Assembly: GCA_963920765.1 (NCBI GenBank)
Contig: OY987251.1
Span: forward strand, 4,280,501 to 4,344,500
Source of the DNA: Ulota crispa
Taxonomy: Eukaryota; Streptophyta; Bryopsida; Orthotrichales; Orthotrichaceae
Direction of reading: 5' to 3'
Length of the DNA stretch: 64,000 bases
The notes under the pieces are model-generated. The model searched no databases. It had not been told where the DNA came from and saw only the letters and a list, made by a program, of their open reading frames with translations. Positions 25,071 to 36,600 of the stretch are shown here, piece after piece; the first letter of the stretch is position 1, and every line of letters starts with the position of its first letter. The position numbers and the translations under genes are program-made.

Positions 25071-26072
25071 GTTGGCATCCGCTGTTTAAATTTGTTCAGT
25101 TAATGAGTTTTTTGGAATTTTTTTCTCGTGGAGATTTAGGTTTGATCGTGTTTATTTTCTTGAGCGTTTTTTTGTTTGGCGTAAGGAGATTACTAGCATT
25201 CTTCGATTGGTTTGATAGTTGGAAGATTAGTTTCCTTGGAGAATCAGGTTTGGTCATGGCTGCTGTTATATTGAGCAGTTCTGTACAGAGAGAAGGAGGC
25301 TACTAGTGTTATTAGATTGATTTGATGTTTGGAATAGATAAGACAGTGCTTGATTTCTGGTTGGAAAACGTAATGAAATATGAACTTGTTGGAGTCGTAC
25401 GTTTGGTCGTGTTTATGACTGCTGTTTCTTGAGCATCTTCATGTTAGATTGATTTGATATTTAGGACTGATGTGACGTGCACACGGCTTAATTTCTGGTT
25501 AGATATTAACTGAAATACGGATTCTGGCTGTGATTGCTCCCAAGACTAAGTCCTTGGACAGCGACGATTTTTTTCTTTTACATTTCTTTCTTCTTCTAGA
25601 TTTCGATGTCTGTATGGCTTTGCAGAACTTTTTGCTTGTTGTTGCAAAATTACTAGTCGTTTAAAGAGGGAAAGCGGTATGCTGCTGTGGCATGATGCTC
25701 CTCATCTTGTCAATATTATGTTACGTGATTCGTTATGAGGTGCTTAAGCTTTTACCTCAAGAGTTTGATGACCACTGCGCTGCCTAATCGTGAAGTCCGG
25801 AATTTCTAATTGTAAAGCTGTGCATTGGCCCAGCCGATTGTAATGAGAGATTGATATTCCTGTTCAGTTTTGATTTCCTTTTTGGCACATTTTTCCACTT
25901 CTGAAAGCTTTCTGTCTCCGGTGCCTAGTTCTGACTTGCTTTTGGTGGTTTGTGGCTTCAGAATCGATACATGCTTCTACGATATTAGGTTATAAGAAAT
26001 CGGAGTTATACGAATCTTAGGGGTTGCATCATCAGCGGGCTTTTTCTTTGATACCGCGCTACTGGTGAAAAG

Positions 26073-28969
26073 ATGGTTCTGTCACAGCGCCTCCATGAGG
26101 CATTCAAAGGTGCTGTGGAGAGGATGACAAGTCCACGCACTGTATCTGCCTTCAAGGAGAAGGGTGTACTCACTCCTGACGAGTTTGTTCAAGCAGGAGA
26201 CAATCTTGTTTCCAAATGTCCCACTTGGTCCTGGTAATAATCATCTTTCATATGGATTTCTAAAAGTTTACGACAAGCATGCTGAATCTGCAGTAAATCT
26301 GTTAATAGGGTTTCTACTTCAATTCCTATCAATCGATCAATGTGTGGCAAGTAATGCCTCTTTGAACATGTATTTGCTGATGTATATCGTGACGTTCGGT
26401 GTCTGAATTCGTCATTTTTTTTGTTATGCAGGGAAATGGGTGATTCGAATAAGCGAAAACCGTATCTTCCTGCGGAGAAGCAGTATCTTATCACTCGCAA
26501 TGGTACTATCTGCCTGGCGTTAGCCCAGCACTTTTTCTACCGAGCGTGCTAAACTCCTGTTTGGGAGATTGATGTATAGACATGTTCTTAAATGGATGAT
26601 CTATCTCCTATCTGGTTAAAGCAGCAAACAGTTATGATCTTAATTGTTTTCGATCATTAGAAAGGTATTAAAAGGCTAGGGGTCTGAGAGAGGAAGACAC
26701 AGTGCCATGCTTGCGCAGGGCATGCTCGATTGAAGAAGATTACAAAGCCGCTGGGGGAGAAGTATTACTTGACAACGATGACGATGAAGGGTGGCTTGCT
26801 ACTCATGGGTTTGATAGAGGTATACAAAGATCATCAAATTATCTACAGTGTTGCAGAACTCTGTTGAAATTGCGAACTCTTATGACCCGCTGGTGGGATA
26901 TTATGATGTATGCTGCTTAGGCAGCGGATGCATTCAGTTTCGAGCTCAGATTCTTATTAGGTCCTGCCTCAGGTTGATGGTTTGTGTGGGTGAGATCAGT
27001 AAAGAGTTTTGAGGAACTCCAATTGTCCACGCGTACAGCTTTTGTATTCTTGTCCGTGTTAGTGTAACCTTGTTTTTGTGCTCATTAATTACTGATTGGA
27101 TGGGACTTTGCAGATAATAAGGATGAAGAGGAAGTTGTGCCGTCTATGGACACTCAAGAAACTTCTGTTAAGCGGAGTTTCAGACCATTAGTTCCTCAAG
27201 ACGATGAAGATGACGACGCTTTAGACATGGATGACGTCGGGGATGATAACTTGGTTGAAACAGAGATGGCAAGTTTAACATCAAGGCTTCATGATCTGGA
27301 AGTTGTCATTCGATTCCTATAAAGGCTATTCTATAAGTACGTGAGTTGTGTGAAAATGTGCGCTGTTAACCACAGTTTTGGCATGCGCAGGGTACGGAAC
27401 AAGGCATTTTAAAGGTTTCCGAACCTGAGGACGACCACATTTTAAGGACCCGTACCTATGACATCAGTATCACGTATGTACTCACTGAATAAAATGTTTA
27501 TTCATTTCTTCTCTCTATATCTTTCATTAAGCAGGCCTTTGCTCGTCCTCATAAGCAGCAGCATTACACAACCGGTCAACATCATGTTGTCACTGATTTG
27601 CATTCTATGTGAGTTTTTAAAGTCACTGATGGCGGCTTGTATGACTGCTAATTGAGCCTATTTTTACTATAGAGTGTTGTCAGCAACTAATGGAGATTAG
27701 AATGCATGAGATATTATATCTCTTGTTGATCAACTGCAGTAGCAAAAACGTAGGAAAAGAATCTGCTTTATTGAGTACACGGAGTTGTTATTCCTTACCC
27801 CTGAGCGTAACATGCATGGTGTTGTCCTGTGTGGCAGATACGACAAATACTATCAGACTCCTCGATTGTGGCTTACTGGCTACGACGAGGTATATGTGGT
27901 TCCGGAATATTCTGTTCTACTATTATCTAAAGTCCTAATTGAGATCGGTTAGATGAGCTATGTATTAATAATTTGTTTCGAGCTCAGAAATGATTTTTTT
28001 CTATCTCTTATGTAGTCTTTCTTTTTTTGCTTTTCCGTCTTTATGTTTCTGATTGCTTTGTTGTAGCACTCTAACCTCAAGGTCCATCTTCATTGCGTTT
28101 CACTCCACAGACTCGCCATCTTTTACAGCCAGAGAAGGTATTGGAGGACGTCAGCCAAGACCATGCACACAAAACGGTATGTACTATTGCGCGTAATTAA
28201 ATGTTACGCATAGTATCAGTAGTTAATAGATTGATTCAATAGTTACGGGATCATTTTTTTGTGAAGATTCTCTTTCCTGCCTACATATTTTGCTTCGCCA
28301 AAGAGAGAAGGAATCGACTTCCTTTTTTTGAACAGTGGGTTATCCATACCTATTCAAGTATTGGTTTTGAAAATAACCACGGTAGTACAAATTGCGAAGT
28401 GAAGATGAAAGTTGCGAATGCTTGATGAATACAATTGTTGTCGTTGGTCATGTGTCTCTTGCCTATTGCAGGTGACGATTGAAGATCATCCACATATGGC
28501 AGGCAAGCATGCATCCATCCATCCTTGCAGGCATGGCGCAGTTATGAAGAAGATCATTGATGTCCTTGTTTCCAGGGGTGGTAATCCTGAAGTAGACAAG
28601 TATGTATTCTACCTTTCTGTCCCTGTAAAATGCCTTCAGAATATTCTAATAATATGGGATGTAGAAGGTCTACCCCAGAATACTTATGCTTTATTATGTT
28701 TTTGCACTTGTTCCTAAACCCACTTGGATTCAGTGATTATTCTCTGTTAGAAATTGTTCTATTTTTTGCTCAAGAGTCTGGTTGACGCACAATTTGACCA
28801 GGACATATCATGAGTTGATACTAAAATACTTACTAGCCGAGAAGATAGAGACATCTGATTGAATATGTTGTTCTGCAGATATCTTTTCATTTTCCTGAAG
28901 TTCGTGGCCTCTGTAATACCAACCATTGAGTACGATTACACGATGGATTTCGAACTCGGGGGTCAGTGA
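26073..28969 (+). CDS. ATG3: autophagy E2-like conjugating enzyme ATG3
   Basis: ATG3 transfers ATG8 from the E1 ATG7 to phosphatidylethanolamine on the forming autophagosome membrane in the cytosol. Nine coding exons were read: 26073-26233, 26432-26502, 26703-26819, 27114-27268, 27391-27473, 27838-27889, 28111-28176, 28472-28599 and 28879-28969. They keep frame and give 307 residues, close to the usual plant length of about 310. Visible hallmarks are the N-terminus MVLSQRLHEAFKGAVERM, KRKPYLPAEKQYLITRN, WLATHGFDR, an acidic flexible loop (DDEDDDALDMDDVGDDN), YDKYYQTPRLWLTGYDE, and the catalytic HPCRHGAVMKKIID with the active-site cysteine at about residue 254. The C-terminus is YDYTMDFELGGQ. 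The fourth coding exon ends in a GC donor (ATG|GCAAGT). All family residues looked for are present, so the enzyme is probably functional. Confidence 0.97.
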
Positions 28970-31900
28970 TAGCCATCTTACTGGGTTCATGTCTAACTTG
29001 TGGTTCTTACATTGAGGCCACACAGTCAACATCTGAATTTCTTGGTCTGGGAATAGAACGTCAAAGGCCTCTAGGAACTGACATGGGAATGAATGACAAA
29101 AAGTAGACATAGAGTTAGATTTTGCGACGATGCCAATTGGACTGTAAAAATGTTGTAAGTGTGCTTCATAGGTGGCTTTTCATGTATATGTATTTGTAGC
29201 TAGTTTGATGGGATATCACTAAGAATGGGGTATTGAGTGAAGCACAACTTCCAGTTGCAAGTTGAAAAAATCCAGTAGCTGATTAACTTCGAAACGTAGC
29301 TGCAGATGATTGTTGTCGGTATTGTAGTTGTTGGAATGCAGTGAAATTGGGGCAGAATCACTGTCACCTGTTTATAAGTGTAAACCGATTATTGTTGGCA
29401 TTTGTCATTGGGACACACTGACACCAGACAGGATTTCACGCAGTCACAGGACATTCACTCTCACTTCCTAAGCTCGTGAGGCTGTAAATTTTGGGTGTCT
29501 GCTCCAAGGCAGTCACTTTGGATACCTATTACAGTATCGTAATTGATGTTTTTTTCCAATTGATTTTCTTAGTAATCTACACTTGGTATTGTTTTGGTCG
29601 AACTGTTGGCTGAATAGTTTTTTTGGTTTTTGTTTCTGTTGTTTATTTGCTGTGTGTTGTTTGTACAGTACGCTTTAGTCGCTGATGTGTTGTGATATCT
29701 ATGCGCAGTGGTTGTTGTTTGAGGTGGTCGTGGTGTTGAATCTCTGTTCCTTTCTTAGATGTGAATTGTCTGAAGATGCAACATTTTTTAAGGTAATCTA
29801 TCTTTATATAGAGGTACGGTTGAAAAAAAAGCTCAAAAGCAACATTGTACAAGTAAATTGGTTGCGAGTAACGTATATACTGCAAGTACGAATATTGGTT
29901 AATAGTATCGGACTGTAGCATTTTCAATCAATGATTTAGTCTCTGCTTACATGGGGAAGCAAATTTCTATTCTGCACTAGAGATATGCACTGCAGTTTGT
30001 TAGATATAAGGACAAACCTACTCTTGACCTGGGAGAATTTTTTTACCCCTCTACCAATGTGGCATTTAAATAATAATACAACACTGGGACTTATAATGGT
30101 ATCCTTCATTGAGGGCATAACGAAGGATTTAGAGGGATGGTTTTAGGCTAGTATGTATGGTAGGATTTGTTAGAAAACTTTTTGTAATCATGTCATTTAA
30201 TACAAAGAATGTGATTGTTCAAGTTGGATCAAGAATGCGAGAAGTGTTAGAAAATGGATTTCTTATGAAACTTTGTTGGTTGACTTTGGATTCATTCATA
30301 TCATCTTTGAGTCAACCTAGTTTCATTGAAGGTGAAGAATTGTGTAGTCATCTTTGAGGCATTTTTCAATATATATTTTTTGAAATATCTAAAACCTTAA
30401 TATTTTTCATAAACTACTCACTTTTGGGTATTATATTTCAAGGAGAATTAGAGGTTTATGGACATTTCACCTTGATGACTTGTTTACTTAGATTCACATG
30501 TCCATCCATCACATTCCATAAGAAACAAGCTTCATGTCAATACTATAAAGCTTATCTTCTTCAATTGAAATCTTTCATCTTTTGAATATCAAATCCTCTA
30601 TTCTTACTATAAATCCTAGTTTTTAGTTCAAATTTATCTATGTATCATCACTATTGTCTTGCTTACTTGATGAGAAGTTACATGCAAATGTAATGTTGAC
30701 AAATTTAGTAGATAGTAAAAAGAATTCATAACCACATCACTTGGGCAACCTCAAGTACCTCCATATCACTTTTAAATGCAACAACATAGTTAAAGGCTGA
30801 GTTACACAATGCTAAATAACCATAAGATCCAACAATACCCTACTTTGATATAAGTAACCTTGAAAAATTAAAGCCCAAGATTTAAAAAAATACAACATTG
30901 TTTGATCAATTTTCAAATTCAATGTGGACCAATCATTTATTAAATAGGAAAAAACTACAATAATGAGATGTTCGACAAGTCTCTTGAAATCCAATTAGGC
31001 CTACTTCCAATAGGTAGAAAAGAAAATCTTAATATACATCAAGAATAGAATATTCACTTAAAGCCTTGTAGGATTCTATATAAATTTGTGAGCCACAAAG
31101 AATGGCACAAACTTGGCTTATAGGTCAACCCCAGTTTTATCCAACTTTGACAAAAGCTTCTTTCTTAACCAATCAAAGCTTGGAGAAATGTAGTAGTCAC
31201 TTTGCATGGTCTTACAACAAATCACCCCTAAAGTAAAATACTACTTAAATCACTATAAGCATTTTAATATAGAGATCCAACCAAAAAAAACCTCAATTTT
31301 CATGCACAATCTATCACCAAATTTAAATCTAACCATATATTCTAAATCCTATGGAAAAAAAAAGTATTTGAGGTGGATTGAGAAGGAGAAGCAATGGTAA
31401 TCTAAAAAACAAGTAATTGTTCAAATTATTGTCAAAAGGCTCTAGAAATCACAAGTCAACCTCCAACCTTTCACTAATCTTCCACCAATCTTTTCTCAAT
31501 TTACAGATTGCTTGCTTAAATTAAGGGGCTTTACAAACTCTAGATAATAATCTAAAGCCAAAAATGTCGATAAATATATCATATCCATTAAGGGGCTGTA
31601 GGTGTATTATTGAGCTTCGGCAAATGTCGTAAGCATAAATTGCATGGTGTAACAATAACTTGCACGTCAAATATTTAAACCTTTTGTCCTCCATTCTTGT
31701 TTTTGAGAACACGGAATTACAGTCTTTTATATGACCTTCAAAAAAATTAAAGCCACAAAATTTTGAAATTATTGTGTACTTGAGAATAATTAAAAATAAT
31801 TCATATCAAATAATAAATAAGCACGTAAAACTGAAATTTTCCTCATAAAAGTACATTATATAATACGGGTAATCACGGTTTGATTTTTATCATTCTCAAT

Positions 31901-32630
31901 CTTCACGGAAACCAACGTGGCTGTCAATCCGCGGCTTGTGCAAGAGGTTTTTTGTGAAGATTGAGAATTTTTTTTATCCTTGTTCAAGTGTGGAGAAATG
32001 ACGTCCTTCAGGTTTTCACGAGATAACTTTTACTTCTCGTAATTCTGGGTTCCTGCTCCCATAATATTGGCTTGTACTTTCACTTTGCCTTTTCTCAATC
32101 TTCACGGAAATCTGAATCTCAGATCAACTGTGACTACCACTATTGTAAAACATCATAGTGTAAAACAAATATCCAATACAACTCAAATTAGAAAATTAAC
32201 AGTCCTTGCTTATAGGTTCAAAGTTTGAATAGCAATACAACATTCAAATTTTATAATTTCAAATTGGGGGTAGAAACTAGCTTAATGAGCTTCATTTCAT
32301 TCGATGGGCTAAATTGAAAAGAAGCATTTCTTTGGTTAAAACTCAGATCTAGAGCAAAGAAGTACAAGCTTCCAAAATACATTAAAAAAAGAAGCTTCTA
32401 GGATCCGTTTTTTTCTTAGCATCTTCTTTTGTAAACAAGTTCAATACAACATCAATAAGAGAATTTCTACCACTATACTATGACTACAAACACATTCAAA
32501 GAACTCCCAAAAAAGTTGGATGAAATTTTATGGTTCTTTCATCCAGGATTTTGCATCTGAAATCATACAGAAGCCACTTTGTGGCTCCGAACGCAATCTA
32601 GGGCTGAGGATCATCGACTTACACACATAT
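28970..32630. other. ATG3 3' flank and AT-rich spacer to the thioesterase gene
   Basis: The first several hundred bases should include the ATG3 3' UTR. Beyond about 29.9 kb the DNA is AT-rich and without supportable genes. At 31890-32110 the phrase TTCTCAATCTTCACGG occurs twice in one orientation and once inverted. I could not assign it to any element. Confidence 0.45.
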
Positions 32631-32634
32631 AAAG

Positions 32635-33597
32635 TCAACAAGCAGAGTGGGTCACCGCGTGATCAGCATCGTAGCGAGCAAGGTAGCCACGTGCTTCCTC
32701 TTCCGTCTCTGGCAAAACTCTCTTCACTGGAGTGGTTCTGGTTTTCAAGGCCTCAGGGCTCAATGAAAAGGTGAAGTGGAAAGTATTAGAGACCTGTTGC
32801 AAACGAACCAAAAATATATAAATTCTTAGTCCACTCACCAGCAACGAACGTACAAGGAAAACTGTCCGCAAATGACACGTCCAAATTGACTAAATGTGTC
32901 CGAAATGACAAAAAATGTCCAAAGTGACAAAAAAAAAAGACCAAATTGACACGTCTGAATTGACAAAAACTGTCCAAATTGACACTGTTCCCTTGAAGGT
33001 TAAACTTCACTTTTCACAAACAGGCCACATGGTATACACGGTATGAAGTAAGAAACACAGGTCCCGTTCAACATGAACAACAGTAGGTTTTACACTTGAG
33101 GTTTCAATAAGTTCAATAAACTTTGTCAAGCTAAAAACTTCTTCCTTCACCGTAATAGCCGGTTTCACACTTTGTGAGTTCGACAAGATTGTTAAATGAA
33201 CTTTGTTTCACTCAATGAACTCATACCCCAAAAGTAGAATTTTGCGTGTAAATAAAATGCACGGAACTTGTTAAGCTTGCATGTGTGAAACCCACTGATA
33301 ATTTAACCTTTGCCAACTTGAGGTTTACAAGACAAACATGCATAGTAGAAACTTGGTCTACATAGACCAAGCCTTAAAACCCATACTTTGGTGTAACTCG
33401 TCAGATTGTGACAAGTTGTGACAAGCTACATCAAGTGTGGGTCTATGCAGACCATGTTTGTACTAGTGGTATAGGGTAAAGCGACTCTTGAGTAATCTCA
33501 ACATTATAGGAGTACAAAGCACAAGGGTGAGAGCCCCAAGTGTCAGTAGCTTTAAACGATGGGACCACAAAAAGGAGTCGCTTCTCCTATATAAAGA

Positions 33598-33631
<34 letters not shown>

Positions 33632-36600
33632 TCTGACACATAGTAATCGAATTACATTTTTCTTCATTGTAATTAGTCTGTTATGGTTCATGAACCTTCA
33701 TTGCGTGAGCTTTACGCCTGGCAATGGGTACCACAAAACATAATATTATGATTCTTTACGTAGATATGATTCTGAAGCAGCTATTTTTCATTTGCACCTA
33801 ATTATTTTGTGGCATGGTTACAGGATTTTGGGTGAATTGATGCACACAAACAATAAGAACAGGAAAATAAAATAGAGTCCGGAAGTGAACATTCTAGTGT
33901 TCCAGCTTACCTCACTGGATCTTATCTCAGGCTGGGTGACATTGGCAACAACTTCAACATGGATGAGAGGTCTATCCACTCTTTCTACTTCAGTGTAAAG
34001 AACGCAAGCCTTGAACCGAAGCAAGTTCCCAACGTCTACCTGCACAATCAAGGACTCTCATTGAGCTGTTTTCACTTATCAGATTTGCCTATAAGTATGC
34101 TCATACCTTCGGATATTGAAAATAGGGAAATTTCATGGATACCTCAATGTTTACATAGATACCCCTACTTTTTCAGAAATTACACAAACACCCTTGGACC
34201 AAAAATTTTAGGCGTTTGTTTTGTTGTGCATGTCATTTCCCTTCTTCCTTTGTGCGCACGTTGCTTCTTTTTTGTTTCATTACATTCCCTTCTTCAGCAT
34301 TGGTCATGAAGGAAGTAAGAGCACAACAAGACAAACGCTTGGAAATAATGGTCCAATGGTATTTGTGTAATTTCTGAAAAAGCAGGGGTATCTATGTAAA
34401 TATTGCAAACTTCACGGGTTTCCATGAAATTTTCCCTTGAAAATAAGTGAATGATATGCACATTATAGGAAATGAAGCCAGAAGGCATAAGTACTTACGA
34501 AGCTGGAAAGGGAGCGACTAGGTGGACACCCCCCAATTGCTAAGCGGACACCCCATAGCCAAATCTATTAAATTTGAGATTATTATTACGTTGGAATATT
34601 AAATAAAATTAAAGCAATACTTTAGCATACATTTGCGTCTACAAGTGTTGTAAACATGCAACAAACTTGCCTCATTTGTGACATGGTCAAGAGTCAAACC
34701 AATAAATGAAGAGAGCATCTAGTTTAACTCCTAGCCGTGTCACAAATGAGGCAAATTTGTTGTGTGTTTGCAATGCTTGTAAACGCAGATGTATACTAAA
34801 GTATTACTTTGATTTTATTTCATATTTCAACGTAATAATAATCTCAAATTTATTAGATTTGGCTGTGGAGGTATCTGCGTAGCAATTGGGGGGTGTCCAC
34901 CTAGTCGCTCCCGCTGGAAAACACTAGTTGGGGTTTATTAGAATTACGTACCGGTTTTCGAAAGTCGACATGGTCAACCTCAAGAAAAAGAGGGCGCGCA
35001 CCAGCAAACACATAGCAGGTGGAGAAAGCAAGTTCATAGGCACGGCGCATGAGGAAGCCTCCGAAGATGCGTCCGTGCATGTTGCGTTGCTGAGGTTGAC
35101 AGATGATTGCATTGTCCAGTTTAGTGTGACGAATCAGCAAAGCATCACGGTCTGCAAGCGCTGGCATGTCGCACAGAATGCGGCCCTGACAAAACAAACA
35201 CCTAGAGATGTCGATACCAGGTAAAAAAACAAGGACTGTATCAGAGAAAATCTCATCCCTCAAAATCAGCCTCAACTGTAACTCTAATGTTTTTAGCCAA
35301 GAGTTTACTCCCAAAATCCATTACTATGTGCAGCCTATCCTCAAGATTAACCCTTAAACGACCAAGCAGCCCTTTGCGACCAGTACAATATGGGGCATTT
35401 TTCTTGTATTTGGAGTGCATCCACACCTTTATTACATTTGAGATCAACAAAGAAGTTAGAATATAGATCAATGTTGTTCTAGTGAGGTAGTCAAGATCCC
35501 ATATTAAAACTTCTTTTTGGTAGCAAATGCCAGTTATACAGCAGCGTCCATACTATGTATTATAGTAGCTCGGTCCTTTTAAGGGTTAACAATTACAAAG
35601 ATCGACAACGGAAGTTTGCAGCAAATAATATGTCGGAAATTTGAGCGATGGGAATTCCTCAACATCCTTAAGATAGATTTTCCACCTACCTCAGAAAGTA
35701 TGTCCTTGAGCCTTTGCTTATTCACTGCTTCATTGGATGCATCTGCATTCCCTTGCTTCCGGAGCCGTTTTTTATGCTCATTTCTTGCTTCCCCTTGAGC
35801 ATACAATCTCTGCTCTTCTTCTGTCTCTGGAATCAGCTGATTCACTGGAGCTGCTTTCTTGGTCTGCGAATCTCGAGCCACAAATGTGAAGTTTGCCACC
35901 AAGGCAGCATCCTCCTTTTCTGTCCGCCCTGTATGATCATATAATCAGGAGATAAACCCTCTCAGCTGACAGTATCTAACTTAAATCACAATGAGACATA
36001 TCTGACCCTACAGTACAAATGCACGGCACACAAATAGTATAAAGCATCTGCCATCCGGACCTAGTATTGAAGTCAGTAAGGCAATAAATTCAAGTTCAAA
36101 GTACAAAAGGATCTATTGTGTTAATAAAATCAGAGGTCCATGAGATCAACCCCTGCTGAACCCGTTTTCTATAAGTTTATGTTGGATCCCAAGCACGGCA
36201 GCCTATATAGCCTAGCAATTGTTCTGGCCTTATCACAAACCCTAAGTTGCTCCGCATATGGTTTGTGATTCACGAGGGTCTTTGGAGAGCACTCTGAAGC
36301 TAAGATTGAATATCTTCATCTATAAGGACCTTCAAAGCATCAGATAGAAGAAGAAACCTTATGATATGTTGAGTTTCCTCCTCCTGATTCTCTATAGTAA
36401 AATCTATACACTCTGACTGCAAATCATAAGAGATGACGATGTCTAAATGTCCAAATCTATTACATGGATGTTCAGTAGAAACAAACAAAACAAATAACCT
36501 TCCACCCTAGAGAATATATAGACTTTAAATAAAAAATAAGTAAAGTTTCTTTTCTAGTTTAGTTTCATCTCTGAAATCATTTTAAGGTGTAATATATAAT

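Noticed and set aside
31892..32110. Repeated TTCTCAATCTTCACGG phrases as a possible small-RNA gene
   Set aside because: The phrase occurs inverted and direct within 220 bp, but no stable, bounded structure or known RNA box motif could be established.
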